Counted from the first letter of the stretch, positions 1 to 12,581 are shown. The stretch is DNA of 64,000 bases from Haliclona indistincta (GCA_964017065.1 OZ024783.1:13390040-13454039); one strand, 5' to 3'. The notes: generated from the sequence alone by a model not told the origin. A program made the numbers and translations.

Positions 1-233
1 AGTTGTTTACTATCTATACCTCTTCTATTCATCATTGTTGTTAATTCATGATGAAAATGTGCTTTGCAAGTATTTGCACAACTCACATTCAGGTATATAT
101 GCAAACTTTATCATTATGCCGCAAGCACCTGCTTCCATTATAAGTTTAAGTACATAGTAGGTAATTGTTAAGCCATTGTTTGCATAAACAATTCAACTGA
201 AAGAACTATAGGATAGCAAAAGCATATAATAGG
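1..233. other. AT-rich upstream region
   Basis: No gene is seen here. It is AT-rich sequence just upstream of the truncated secreted-protein gene. A TATA-like stretch (catataata, near 225) lies close to the first start codon and could belong to that gene's promoter. Confidence 0.4.
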
Positions 234-779
234 TTGTTGATGCTAAACTGCATGAATGCTAAGGTAGTAATGCATACGTTAGTGTTTCTTCTCTGGTGGA
301 GATGCTGTGTTTCTGCCAGAGAGATTATTGTCTCAGAGAAAGGGAATGACAATCCATCTTGTCTTGAGGAACGCGGTAACTCACTGGTCTCCTGTCAGTC
401 TCTGGTCAAGGTCTCTGAGTATGTGACCAGTCACAAGCTCAACAATGTAACCATCAGGATCAATGACACTAACTACACTCTTCAAGGAGTAGCTAGTTTC
501 AGTGGAGTAGAGAACATTACCATTACTGGAAAGGGTCACTCACTGACACAGATCAATTACAACAGTTTAAACTCCTCTGGAGCAGGAATGGCCTTTGATA
601 ACTCTTCGCATATTATTCTCAAGAGCTTTATGATCTGTGACTGTGGAGCTACAATAACGAATGTTAATAAACATCGCAAACGTTTTACAGGCAATGGCAC
701 GGCCATCCAAATTATTGATTGTTCTCAAGTCACCCGTGAATCTTCTCAATGTTCGAATTACAGTTCGGACAAGATTTAG
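234..779 (+). pseudogene. 5' fragment of secreted, N-glycosylated protein gene
   Basis: The reading frame opens with a hydrophobic segment (about residues 12-28, HTLVFLLWWRCCVSA) that looks like a cleaved signal peptide. The mature part begins REIIVSEKGNDNPSCLEE and has many N-x-S/T sites (NVT, NDT, NYT, NIT, NSS) and short repeated beta-strand-like blocks. That pattern is what I remember of sponge secreted proteins with a right-handed parallel beta-helix (pectin-lyase-like) body, which are usually several hundred residues longer. The frame stops at residue 181, just before a short direct repeat (gaatgattctaaatc, around 800-835), and no continuation is found downstream. I read this as a broken 5' end, probably cut by a rearrangement near 760. 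A first exon of a live gene with distant exons is possible but less likely. The function is unknown. Confidence 0.5.
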
Positions 780-1275
780 ATTTTGTTTTGATCCAAGCGG
801 ATGATTCTAAATCGGCAAGCGAATGATTCTAAATCTTACCATAATTATTGCAGTTCAAGAGATTTTCGGAAGTTCGGAACTCACAATCTCCTATCTTTTA
901 ATTCCAGGAGATAGTCAGGAAGAAGTCTACAAGGGGCTACACCATGCCAGGACAGCTTGCAGAGAACACAGAACGAGAACTGAAGAGAGAGCCATGTTGT
1001 CATCTTTATCCTCCTTCAGAGTAGCACAGCGACAGGTAGGCCGAGGGCAATAGACAATGTCACCCATTCCATCTCGAGAGCACTGGAGTAGGAGACAATC
1101 ATATCGAGCAAACAAATCATCGGGAGCAACTAAATTCTTGACAACAACAGGTGGTAGCAGTTCTGTACAGTCACTGCTCAGACAGTCGATTCGTACAACC
1201 TGACCATCACTGATCTTTGCTGCTATGTGCCCTCACAGAATAGAAACAAGTTCCATTTCTTGCAATACAACACAG

Positions 1276-1352
1276 TGGGTGCTCTGTGGTTCAACTGGTA
1301 GAGTCTTGGGTTTATAACCCGGAGGACACTGGTTAGAGTCCCAGAGCAGGGG
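1276..1352 (+). repeat. tRNA-derived SINE head
   Basis: The segment has a tRNA-like layout. A box A-like stretch (TGGTTCAACTGGTAGAG) is followed about 35 bases later by a box B-like stretch (GGTTAGAGTCC, one mismatch to the consensus). A hairpin with loop TTTATAA sits where an anticodon arm would be. The outer ends pair only in part (TGCTCT with AGAGCA), so it is not a functional tRNA. A purine-rich run and non-tRNA sequence to about 1520 follow, as in a SINE body. Confidence 0.5.
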
Positions 1353-1659
1353 GAAAAAACATCACAAGTACTCCAGCCCACCAGCCCACCTTAGGTGTCC
1401 CTCAATATTAGCTATCAGCTATTGGGATCACCTCACTGCCTGATCAGTGTAAATTATTCTTAAGCACAGAGTTATAGCCCTGATTGAGTAATGAGTATCG
1501 GCCTTGTTTGTACACAGCAAACCACTGAACCACTGATTGCAGACACTTACTGCAACAGCTGAATAAACACTTCAGTGAATACCACTGAAGGTCTAACCAT
1601 AATTATTATGGATCTAACACACCACAGAATTAAGGCATGAGCTGATTATGCTCAGCGGT

Positions 1660-1805
1660 TATTATTACTCTTTGCAACAGCCACAAAAGTGTAAAGCGTG
1701 ATCTGAGCCTTATTTGGATGGCTTATTACATTGCGTAATTCAGAGTGAACACGGTTCATGCTTGCAAGAAGTAGTGAAACCGCAGCACTGAATACTCCAA
1801 TAAAA
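1660..1805. repeat. Dispersed repeat, related copies near 7133 and 41795
   Basis: The phrase gcaacagccacaaaagtg plus about 60 following bases recurs at 7133-7260, inside a NEK10 intron. The end of this copy (cttgcaagaagtagtgaaac) is a diverged version of the right terminal repeat of the element at 41621-41814. It is therefore a dispersed repeat family with at least three members in the window. No coding potential is seen. Confidence 0.5.
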
Positions 1806-3152
1806 TTAATAATAGCCAGACTTGCTATAAGGGTGCTCTTAGCTGGTCCAAGCACAGACGCCTTTAGGCGTAATAATTGACTCCACCTACTTTAGATGTC
1901 ATAAATAGTGTAAAAGTGCTCCAGAAAGCTAGGTCAAACTGAGCTTACCTACAAAGATGACTTTATCTAAAAAACCCACAGTTTTTCTCCCCGCCCTCCT
2001 CACTAAAACATACACTACAGAAAAAAATTTAAAGGGGGTGTCTCTCGTTAACCCGGGATACGAAGAGGCAGAGCCCCTCACCGCTTTCGGCGGGCATTGT
2101 TAAGGCTTCAGGGTACACGGACATGCATACTTTGGCATAGAATATGGTCTAAACTGTGCTGATTGCTCACCTGGTCACCACCAGGTTTTTGTATCAGTCA
2201 CCAGGGCTAATGAAGACCAGAGTTAGCTGGAAAATGACGAGGCCTCAACACTTACATTTGTAAGTGTCAGTTCCGAAGTGGGAGTGGCCAACTTGGAGTT
2301 TAGTACATCATGAGTACATGGTGGTAAACTGTGACATGCCAGGAGAAAACGGTGCTACTTTAGAACAGCTAGCATACAGCACTTTGCAGAAAATTGCAAA
2401 ACAAACTGCCAGTTTAGATCAGAACAAGTCAAATTTCCGACGAAATAAGTCAGTAACTAAAGGGTTCTAAAGGGTTAATGCCTTTTGGTATGTGGTGATG
2501 TTTGCACAAGCATCACATAAATATAATTATTGAATTTATACAAAAAGGCACCTGTCTGTTGAAAAATTTGCATTTAATTTTACAGAAAACACATAATTTG
2601 TTTTTCTTGCTACATAATATGCATGCATGTAGATTAAATATCGATGCAAGAAGATTCCACAAAAATAATTATAATCATTCTAATAATGACCATCTGGAGT
2701 TTTCTGGATAGGTATATGTTTTACTATATTAATTTCGAGTTTTGTTTCCGCTATCAAATTGACCAACGTAGCCTATAGCAGACACCGTCTTGGCAGCGTT
2801 GGATTTGCTGGCAATGTATGTATAACTTATTTCTCGAGGCTATATACTCAGTGTGCTGCTGCTGATGCAGTCTGAAATGGCTCAAAGGTCAAACTACACG
2901 TTGTGTGAAGTGCATTACCTATATGCAAAGGTATACAGTGTCACTGTTTTACCTGCATGCATGCATGTTCCGGGTTCTCCACAGCCCCACCCATTAGCCC
3001 TCCACAGCCCCACCTTGTTTTTGTGGTCTCCTTTCATTGGTTAAATTGAACCTCCTTTGTGTAGATTTGTAAATAGGCAGTACACAATAAATTATCTTTA
3101 CTAATTGCCAAAAAACATGTGAGTAAGTGTAATACTGTACTTTTGTTTATTG
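1806..3152. other. Intergenic region without recognised gene
   Basis: Several short open frames occur here (for example 2264-2470 and 2502-2711), but they show no domain, no splice-phase partner and no codon pattern separating them from background. The sequence is AT-rich with isolated atgcatgc runs. The tail of the minus-strand gene at 3153 lies at the right end. Confidence 0.4.
3145..3150 (-). terminator. Polyadenylation signal
   Basis: On the minus strand AATAAA overlaps the region directly after the stop codon of the 679-aa gene. It is the only canonical signal close by and fits a very short 3' untranslated region. Confidence 0.45.
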
Positions 3153-5192
3153 TTAGCTCTTTATTTCCTTCTTGCATTGACATGGCACTTTGCGGAAATT
3201 ATCCAACATACTAGTGACTTGTTCTAGTGAGCTGTCGGCAGCAACTTCATCGTCAGTGTACGGTGATAATACGAGAGTGGTACCATATCTGTGTGACAGG
3301 TCTTCCAATTGAACGAAAAAGTCTCTAATATGATGGATACGATCAAATTGGAAAGAGTCTACTATTATCTCCTCCGGTCCTCTCCCTTGCTGGCAGAGCA
3401 GAGACAGACAGTGGTTCAGTGCTGGAAAGATGAATTTATCAACCTGGGAATAGAATTCAAGTCGCTTGAGAGCAGTGTTCGAGACGACAAACTTCTCCAA
3501 ATGAACAGATTCGATCGTTCGCATGTTATCAGAGCGGTTAAGGGATCGGTCTTGAGTATAGAAAACAACATGTTCCACCTGAATCGTGATGTCTTCATGA
3601 ACAAGAGCCACATATTGTGTTGCTATTGATAGTTTGTTTAGCTTCAGCTCAAGAAAGTTTAGCAGCCAGGAGTGGATATCACTGCAACACATTCCCAGTT
3701 CAAGACACTTGTACTGTGTATTGGTCTCGGGAAGAGGTTGACTTGGGTAAGAGATGGTACTAGGAGACGCAAGTTTCATTGCCTTTTTGGGTGGACCCTT
3801 AATACCACGCTTCTTCCGTTTCTTCATTTTAGGACTATTTTTATTTTCCTTGTCAATGTCTCCGAAATAGAGTGTCTGCTCATGGGTGGTAGGAGTTGTT
3901 AAGAATGTCTTGATTAGTTCACATGCAGCTTGGAAAGAAGATCGATGGACCTCGAGTGATTCAAACTGAGTCTGTTTCAATAAGTGAGTAAGTGAGAATA
4001 GAACACGATCATAGCAGTGGCTAATGGTGAAATTTTGGTCATCTAGTTCAACGTAGCATAGCGTCTTCATTTCCACTATAGACCGCATAATGCAGGGTAT
4101 ACGATGTTTCATAGATGAGGTTTCTCTACATCTGTTAGGCTGAATAGTCAACGTAAGACTCTCTAGTGCCGGATAAGGGTCAAGTGTGAGAGGAGCATGA
4201 TGCTGATCAGAGCATGATTCACACTTAGTGGTACAAATGAGCTCAGCTATTGCTAACAGAAACATTTCAATTGCTTTTGGAACGCCGGACAATTTGAGGT
4301 GCCTCAGACGAGGCTCATTGCCGGTGACAATGTTGTACAAAGGAACGTAAGGAGCAGCCATGCTCATTAATGAAACACCAAACACGTTATCTGATGTTCC
4401 TAGTTCAAGCACCTCCACTTCACTAAGGAACTCTTGGATAAATGGAACGACAAGCTGCTTATCACTTTTGTTACACCATACCGAGTCGTTAAAAGTGTCA
4501 CAGTCAATCTTCAGCTCATATGGAGCACAACGCACATTGCAGTAGTGAAGAAAAGACCAGGCCAAGAGGGAAATCGAGTCTATGTTAACATCATCACTGC
4601 TTACAGCATTTTTTATCTCGAGAAATTGTTTGAGATGCTTAGGGACAACCAAACCACCTAGTTGCCCAATCATGATCAAAGAAGCTCCCAGAGATTTGAA
4701 CGTCTCAGTCTCACAAATGAATCCAAAAAAATCTAAATCGTTCAACCAATCTTGTGTATAATCCTGTAGGCAACAGGAGATCATTCCCGTTGGTTCCCCG
4801 CGAAAAATCGAATCTAGAAGATCTTCACGAGAGTTATTTTGATACCTCTCTAGATCTATTTCCTCAATATCGCTGAACAAAGCAGTTTCACTAAGATGGA
4901 GGACATCAGCACGTGGGAGACAAATGTAAAGATCACTACGAATCGCACGAGGGAGAAGAGCAAGTGATTCTGCGGGGAACTCATCCACTCGAAGGATGAC
5001 GTGGAGCATACAAATGTCTTGAAGAGAAAGGGGAAGAATTGGCAAGGACGACGGTGGCTCTGGAGCAACGAACCAGTCTGGGTAGGGATAGTTGAACGGA
5101 TCATTATCAAGCGATGAGTGCGACAGTGATGAGGTGGATGATCTGGACGATGAAGACGAGGAGGAAGACATGTCTGATGACTCTGATCTCAC
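3153..5192 (-). CDS. Intronless 679-aa leucine-rich protein, Ser-rich N-terminus
   Basis: This is a single uninterrupted frame of 679 codons among genes that are otherwise cut into many small exons. Residues 1-30 are a Ser run with few other residues. It continues with an acidic, aromatic stretch (NDPFNYPYPDWF), then a Leu-rich helical body with irregular leucine-rich repeats (for example LRHLKLSGVPKAIEMFLLAI near residue 300). A strongly basic patch at about residues 465-480 (KMKKRKKRGIKGPPKKAMK) could be a nuclear localisation signal. There is no signal peptide and no membrane segment. I do not recognise the function. It resembles an expanded family of intronless sponge proteins; an origin by retroposition is inference. 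The first ATG is preceded in frame by no other obvious start. Confidence 0.75.
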   Translation of the reverse strand: MRSESSDMSSSSSSSSRSSTSSLSHSSLDNDPFNYPYPDWFVAPEPPSSLPILPLSLQDICMLHVILRVDEFPAESLALLPRAIRSDLYICLPRADVLHLSETALFSDIEEIDLERYQNNSREDLLDSIFRGEPTGMISCCLQDYTQDWLNDLDFFGFICETETFKSLGASLIMIGQLGGLVVPKHLKQFLEIKNAVSSDDVNIDSISLLAWSFLHYCNVRCAPYELKIDCDTFNDSVWCNKSDKQLVVPFIQEFLSEVEVLELGTSDNVFGVSLMSMAAPYVPLYNIVTGNEPRLRHLKLSGVPKAIEMFLLAIAELICTTKCESCSDQHHAPLTLDPYPALESLTLTIQPNRCRETSSMKHRIPCIMRSIVEMKTLCYVELDDQNFTISHCYDRVLFSLTHLLKQTQFESLEVHRSSFQAACELIKTFLTTPTTHEQTLYFGDIDKENKNSPKMKKRKKRGIKGPPKKAMKLASPSTISYPSQPLPETNTQYKCLELGMCCSDIHSWLLNFLELKLNKLSIATQYVALVHEDITIQVEHVVFYTQDRSLNRSDNMRTIESVHLEKFVVSNTALKRLEFYSQVDKFIFPALNHCLSLLCQQGRGPEEIIVDSFQFDRIHHIRDFFVQLEDLSHRYGTTLVLSPYTDDEVAADSSLEQVTSMLDNFRKVPCQCKKEIKS

Positions 5193-6039
5193 AACAGCTG
5201 GAACTAGAGCACGTGCAGGAGTTTAGGGCGGGGTTACGACTCACGAAGTCGATGACGACTCGAAGCCGTACGTACGATGTACGGTAAAGTAGAATCAGAA
5301 GAATGATTTCTTCAAAATGATGAACACAATGTACATGTAGAAATTCAGAAATCTGTCATTGGCTCACAATGTAAACCAACAAGGTTATAATGCTAACGCG
5401 ATTGTACACCATGCATGCATGCATCTCTACGTCATGGTTGCAGATAGGACTTAATGTGGAGTTTTTGTCAACAACAGCATTGCTGGTTTATATCCACTAA
5501 AGCGCGCAGCCACTGCATGAAGGATTTGCATGGTCTAATATTAGCCTGCAGTCAATCCATGTCACCCTGCATTAGTGAGACGATGTTAGATAGTACATAG
5601 CTAGCAGCTTCACCGTGACCATTGTGGCTTATGAGCAAATTTCCGCATTATTGCCTGATGCATAATGATTCCTTTTTATTCTCATAATGATTGCAGCCTT
5701 GCATTGTCACACACGAGCTAGTTAGCAGTCATGGCTGTTTTAAGGTCCTTCAACACATAAATATTACCGGAAATATCTATACATCTCTTTTATCTGCCGT
5801 TATTATAACAGTCTGATTCTTCATGAATACAGTATATTTTGTGCTATGCACAGAAATAGTTTGCAACAATAATTAGTGTTTAGTCTGAACTATAGCCAAT
5901 TTTTGCTTGTGAGCATTCTTTGATTTATTTCTTCACTACTCTGTGTGTATGCACTTAGTTTATGTCACTGAAATGTATACAATGATGATGATAATTACTC
6001 AATGGTGCCGGGATACTGCTCCAGAACTGCAGCTGGTAT
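5193..6039. other. Intergenic region between 679-aa gene and NEK10 3' end
   Basis: No gene is found. An atgcatgcatgc run lies near 5410. The stretch contains the promoter side of the minus-strand 679-aa gene (right of 5192) and the 3' flank of NEK10. Confidence 0.4.
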
Positions 6040-9000
6040 CTAGATAGTGTCAGTAGTACTGCTGTGTTTTTTGATAAGAGTCTCTACAATTGCCTATAAA
6101 TAAATGAAGAAATAATGTCACATAATAGTATGTGCAAGTTTAAATTTAAATCTAATATGCAGTAACACATTATTTTTGCTATACAATTTATTCTGGTACG
6201 TACAAAAATTAAAAATGCTGTTGTCAATTTAAAAGTTGTCTTACATGAAGTTGTTCGTATGTGATGTGATCAGATGATTCTAGTGTTAGTGATGTAGGTC
6301 CACCCAGAGTGACCACCTCCTGGAGTGCTCGAGACAAGAGGTTAGGACAGTGAGGGAGAACAGACACACTCTCCAATGAGTGGGTTGATAACTGAGGGGT
6401 TAAGAATAAAAATGTTATAGGTCATTATAGGTCATTGTCAATGCAAATTTGCAACTAGCAACAAGTGAGTGGGGTTGAGACACATGTTGCATGCATGAGT
6501 GCATGGATGAGTGAACCATTGATAAGAAGTTCAACTGAAAGCAGGGTTTCACAATGTGCTCATGAACAACCTTGTACTGCTACAATAACTGCAGATTTTT
6601 AACACAGAGAGACTAGTCAGCCTACAATATGCTTACAGACTTGCCCACCTACACATGTATATATCGTATAACATGACTTTTGAGGCATTTATAATTATTT
6701 GCAAATTTGTATTATCCGTACCTTTCTCATCTCTGATTTGAGTAGACCAGCTGCACTGGTGGTTTTAAACAGAGCTCTCTCATACTGTCTGACTATACTA
6801 ACACCAGCACTGGATGAACTGACAGGTAGCTGCAGTATACAATGAAGAAAGTGCTGATCATACACAAGAAACAAAGCAAGCTTAGACAGCAAAAAAAAAT
6901 TTTTGGTGGGACAGCTTCGAAGCTAACCACATATTTTATCTTTTTTTTTTGGTTACGTTGAGGGTCAGTATATAGCCCTGGCCAGATGACCAGGGCTGAT
7001 ATATCATACCACTTACGATATGGAATTTACATCCATGACACTAGTGGGGAAAGCTAGATTGTTGGCATTCCATGTGTCAACAGACTGTTGACATAGCATA
7101 TACATCAGACTATTCTGTTTTTTTACCCTTGCAACAGCCACAAAAGTGCAAAGCATGATCCATGCCTTATTTGGATGGTTTATCACATAGCTATTAGCTA
7201 GCGTGATTCAGATTGATCACGGTTTACGCTGCCTCAACGGTTGCTGCTTTGGATTGACGAATGTGTACATTGTCACAAATTTCTTGTAATTACTGTAAAA
7301 CAAACAGTACAAATACATTAATATGAAGAATTCTCACTGAACACATGATAGCTGCCAAGTATAATCTAACATGCCTCAATAGACGCAATAATTTTGACAA
7401 AAACTCATGTGTAACTTGAGACAACATGAGTCTCAGGGTATTGGAATAACAAGCTGCAAGTATAGATCGAACCTCGATCTATAAAGTGACCATCAGTCCT
7501 CACCTTGGCTAGGTAGACTATCTTGTGTAGCTGTGTGAGCAGCTCACCAACTGGATCACTAACTTCTCTCAAGTGCTTGGAGGAGATACTAACCATACAA
7601 GCTATACACAATGTATAATAAAAATATCATGATCAGAACACACACATCAGGTACATTATGCATTTATAAATTTAAACATAACATGGGACACGAATGCAAC
7701 ATGATACTTACTGGATTGTCTTCTGAACTGGATAGCTGGTGATAGTGACTGAGAGTGTTCGTTCTCATGTCCTCCTGAGCTGGTCGCCCAGTACCTCAGT
7801 TTAGGTCCAGCACTGCCCACTGATCCTCGACTATGCAACTGATAATGAAATGGTGATATTCTTTGGGGAATACCAGCACTTGATGCTTTACGATAGCCCA
7901 GCTTAGCTCCCTCATCCTCAAACACACCGTCTGATAAAGGACTGTATGGAGTCTCAGGATGGATGGAGGGAGAGACAGCCAAATGTGCAGCAGTGAAATC
8001 AGAGGTGGGAGGAGAACCAGGCTCAGAGAGAGATGGAGCTGTGGAGATGCTGTCGTTTGTTACGACAGAGAAGGAGAGTCTCTTCCTAGCACTGCTGGTG
8101 AACTCCATTGATCTACATCGAGTCAACAAGTGCTGATACTTTTGTTCTGAAGTCACAGCATCATGAAGATGCCTATAGAGAAACAATGTTTATCATCATT
8201 CACAATTCACGCAAATAGGATTCCATAACTTTACACAAAAAAATAATTTTTCTGGGAATTATATAAAGCACACATGATTGTACAAACTATCTTCAGTTGT
8301 CTAGTTGCTGACCTTATTCTGCTCTCTCGTTCTCGTGTCAGTCTCTTGTTCAGTCTGTCTCTTTGATGAGCCATGTCATCCATCAGCTCCATCATCTTAC
8401 CAGCTATCATGCTACCAACCTACACCAATAACCATGAGTCAGAATAAACTGTGCACAGCTAGTATTCAGAAAAAATTACTGAGCTGCCAAGACTTAGTGA
8501 CAGGTTCTTAGGAATACAATGTATATCAGCAAAATGATTCTCATACATAATTCATGCACATTAAACATAAATAATCATGAGAATGTCAGCTACTTAGCTA
8601 GCTCATTATGGTCTTGCAGTAGAGCTACTTACTTGAACACTGTCTGGTCTAGTAGTCTTATCATAGGTGAGGCATCTCTCCACTACCTCACCCACTAGTG
8701 ATGAGTATTCTCCACCTGGTGATGATCGCAGCCTGTCATAATCCACCTCAGCTATCTGAAGAAACAATACATAAATTACAGACGAGCTCATGTAATTATA
8801 CTTAATTAACCTACACAGTCATACAATCAATCTGAGACAATAGTCAAACCAGTTTATTTAGCGGCTACTGCTAGCTACAAAGTTAGCAGTTAGCGGTTAC
8901 TGCTAGCTAGCGGTTACTGCTAGCTACACAGCCAGCCAGAACCTGTCTACAGTGGTGTCTGCCATGCTTTTACTCTATTTTGACATACGGTAAATTCAAC

Positions 9001-12000
9001 AATTTCATTACTGTCACAATTTAAACTTAATGAATAAGCTTTATAAACATATAAGTAACTGCCTGTACGTTTAAAAAATTAACTTTAACTGTAGTGAACC
9101 AGTGAATGAACCAACATTTTGTGTGAGTTGCCACAAACACACATTCATTGAGTATGTGTTATGGTGTACCTTAGTGGCTAGTGCTAGTATGTTGTTGTTG
9201 CTGGAGTAGAATGGAGCTTTGAGTGCAGCCATCTCATACAGTATGCATCCTGCTGCCCACACATCAGCCTTCTCATCATATGCCTCGCTCTGAACCAACT
9301 CTGGACTGTATCAATACAAACATTATTCATGCATGAATAAATTCAAATAAAACTGTTACACTTCGACCGTGGTTAATAATTCAACTTTAGTTGTGAGTCA
9401 TTATGCTTGTGTATAATAAAACCCGTCCAGTTTACAATACTTCCAACTAACCAACATGCTTCCACTCACCACCAGTACAGCATAGTGCCCACTGTTGACT
9501 TCATCACACTGAACTCCTTCTTCTGTTTAGCGAGACCAAAGTCAGCTGCAAGAGGCATCAGTATCATAATGCATCGGAAAAAGCATCACACGTCTTACTG
9601 ATAGTGAGCTTGTCCTTGTCTCCAACCATCATGTTAGCTGGTTTGAGGTCACGATGAACAATACGCTTCTCTTTGTGTAAGTACCGAAGAGCTCTAATTA
9701 TCTGGACACAAAAGAAAAGTACAAAATAATTTATCAATCTGTGGAATTCACGTTCATTCCAACATAATTATCAATGCCGAGCATCAATAATAATTGCACT
9801 TTGCAGGGACTAGCTAGTAGCACACAAGTTATTATGTTGACATACTTGTGAGAACAAGTGCCATATCCTGTCCTCTGTGAATCTATGTGTCTTCTCTTTG
9901 AGTGATGTGATGTGTTCACTGAGTGGAGCGCCTTCTAGAAACTCCATCACAATGTAGAGATGACTACCCTCCTAACATAGAGAAATAAACAAAAGACGCC
10001 ACGATAATCAAAGAAGTAGAACAATAATAGTAGGTAAATTGGATCGAAGCAATAAAATTAATCACAATACACATAATAAAGTCTATTCCATTTTCCAATG
10101 TCATACAGCTCAAAATTAAATCTCATCGCAATACAGCACACTTGTACAGCAGTTTCAAGTGATGTGACAATACCCTCTACACAGAGCACTAACTTTAGTA
10201 CCGTATTTATCACACATAAAATTTTAAGGGTATTTCGATCCTTGGTACATCTTACCTGAAAGCACTTGTGATAGCGGACAATGTTAGGATGTGCTAGTTG
10301 TTGCTTTATCATAGCCACCTCACTCATGATGCTGCCTATACTCTCCTCACGGCTGTCCAGTGTCTTGCCCAAGAGAGCGTGACTCGTACTGATCTCCTTC
10401 ATAGCGAACAGACTGCCTATAGCGGACCCTTCCTAGCCTTGTACACGCTCCCATAAGCTCCTGAGCCAAGCAGAGCTATAACCTGGTATCCACCTATAGT
10501 GCACAATTGCTGCTTATGCTGGTTGAATACTGTAATGTTCTTGTGAATAGCAGAAAGCTCCAGTTTTGTTAAACTGTACAAGGTGGTTGCTAGTGATAGA
10601 TACTGTCCCAGGTCATGTACATAGTGTCCGATATCAATGAATTTCTCTAGTATGTCAGTTGAGAAGAGCTGTTTGAAGAGTTGCCGGTTTTGCTCGAGGC
10701 TGAACAAGAATCTCAACGTTCTCAGTGCTTGTTGATGGAGTGGTATCAACCAGGTACAGCCTGTGTCTTGTTGCTCTGTTTGAGGCACGGCCAGCACTGC
10801 TAGTAGGTAGACTCCATTGGTCTTGACAATCTCTACAGCACATGTGTCATTGATTGACAGCCTCGCTAGTAGAGAACAGCATGCACTTAGCAAAGTTGCT
10901 GTCTTCTCTTTGACGCCAGTTTCAGTGTGTTGGGCGAGTAAGAATAGGACCAGTGGAATACCACCAGCTAGCCGGAACTCTTCCAGTAACTCTGAGTCGG
11001 TTAGTAATCGCTCAAGTGAAGCTACAATACGTTGCTGGAGGTGTGCATCTTTGCTCTTGAATAAAGTCAATAGCGAAGACAGTAGATCACTTTCCTTCAG
11101 CTGCTGTTGTGTGACTGGTTGCTGGCTAAGGAGAAGTAGTAAATCACTGGCTAGTTGTTGAGCAGTGATGTCTTGTTGGTGAAGCAAAATTGATACTAAC
11201 ACTTCAGATAAGTTAAGGTCACACACAGCTAGTAGACCTGGTTCAGTCTTGCTGAAATTGATAAGACTTGAGAGTGAAGAGCAGGCTATTGGTAGGTAAG
11301 GAGAGAGGGTAAGCTCAGCGATGCACTCATGTGTGCTGTTGGTCAGTAGGAGAGTGTGAGTGGTTGAGAGGGTCGAGCATTTTTGTGTAATATCTGTGAG
11401 TGGAGTGAGAGATACACACACATAGAAATTTAAGCTGTGCTTGACACCAGGAGCACATCGAGGTTTCTCCAAGGAAGCATGAAAGTAATTATAAACATCA
11501 AATCAAGGAGAACTTCTAATTTTAGTAACCACTAGATATGGAATAACCGAAACTTTTGCATAACACATGCAGGTCACATGATAGTGTCGTGTATTGCACC
11601 CACATGCACCCATCGGTATGCAGGAGAACCCCAAGCAATCAGGAACAATAGCCTAGCCTCAGCAAACTGATTTATGCAACTCACTAAAGACTATGAAATC
11701 TTTCTATGACAGCTAGACACACTGTGCAGTACGTGTATTTGTGTAGATCAAGCACTCACTGGTTAGTTCAGTCAGTAGGTCTTGTACTAGTTCAGTATCA
11801 TCACCGTTGATACTGGTTGTGTACTGTGACGAGATAGACTGGAGCTCCTAGTGAAAGTATCACCAACCATAACATACAGTGTAGCAAGATGATAAATGCA
11901 GGTTTATACAATGTCAAAGTGCTATGTAATGATTTATAGACCTTTAAAGAGTACTATGATAGACAGATCTCTATATCGAATACAGAGAGCATTTGTGAAC

Positions 12001-12581
12001 ACCAACAGTTGAAAATTAAGGCAACAGTTTTGAAGGCACAAGTTGCAAATCAGGTCAAATTGGACATAAAGTACTCACAAGCAACTTGAAAGACAATTTT
12101 ACGTACATGTGAAATGCTGACCTGAGCGACAGTGACAATGTTTCCTGTAGTCTGAGCAAACTCTTTCAGCAGTTTCTCGTCTCTAAGCAGCACTCTTAGG
12201 CATCTCAACACGCCCAGTGAATGCTTCTTGCTGGCCCCACTCCTGAGCCACTTCGTGGAGACCCGACTCTCTTGAAGCTCCACAAGAAGCTGTAGGTACA
12301 AAGTCTTATCGCACAATTCTAACAATTTGCACACCTCTTTAAAAATGTCTCTTTCTCCTCTACTAGTGAAGTCCCTATGACGCTCGTATCGTCTGAAAAA
12401 CCGTTCCAGAAGAACTTGTTCAACTTTATCGCCGTCTCCCTTTTTGTCGCTTCTCGTACCGTTCTGTAAAGGCACAGATCATCTCACACAGCTATGTGGT
12501 GGCATGATAGTCGGTTACCTGGTGCCTGTCGCCTCGTTGTAGGAGAGTTTCGAGCAGCCGTTGTAGCTTTGTCGAAGACAT
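6040..12581 (-). CDS. NEK10: NEK10 ortholog: armadillo repeats plus NIMA-related kinase
   Basis: This is a spliced gene on the minus strand. Exons placed by GT/AG and phase: 12519-12581, 12107-12463 (or ending 12122), 11760-11847, 10256-11393 (one frame break near 10425), 9846-9971, 9599-9701, 9470-9545, 9170-9305, 8633-8755, 8313-8419, 7712-8172, 7504-7601, 6722-6829, 6245-6391, 6040-6093 with stop. The product is about 1,050 residues; human NEK10 has 1,172. The N-terminal half is armadillo-like. The stretch LRTLRFLFSLEQNRQLFKQL and the following FIDIGHYVHDLGQYLS are close to human NEK10. The kinase shows the Gly loop GSGAYGSVYK, the lysine in FAMKE, HRDLKPAN, TDFGLAK, VGTMLYWCPEL and DVWAAGCILYEMAALKAPFY. 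Human NEK10 has HRDLTPNN, so this protein keeps the more usual Lys. The tail keeps VSDPVGELLTQLHKIVYLAK and HITYEQLH. In vertebrates NEK10 acts in ciliated cells and DNA-damage signalling. Confidence 0.93.
8862..8932. repeat. Short tandem repeat in NEK10 intron
   Basis: Units close to gcggttactgctagcta repeat three to four times with small changes. The repeat lies in the NEK10 intron between 8756 and 9169, outside the exons. Confidence 0.6.

Noticed and set aside
8305..8511. 68-residue plus-strand frame
   Set aside because: Antisense of the NEK10 exon at 8313-8419.
10415..10435. Micro-intron of 11 or 15 bases in NEK10
   Set aside because: GT and AG are present but such lengths are not spliced by the usual machinery, and the join does not restore a family-like sequence.
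12074..12079. GTGAGT donor for NEK10 exon 2
   Set aside because: Best match to consensus, but its phase creates TGA when joined to the next exon; the donors at 12106 or 12121 keep the frame.
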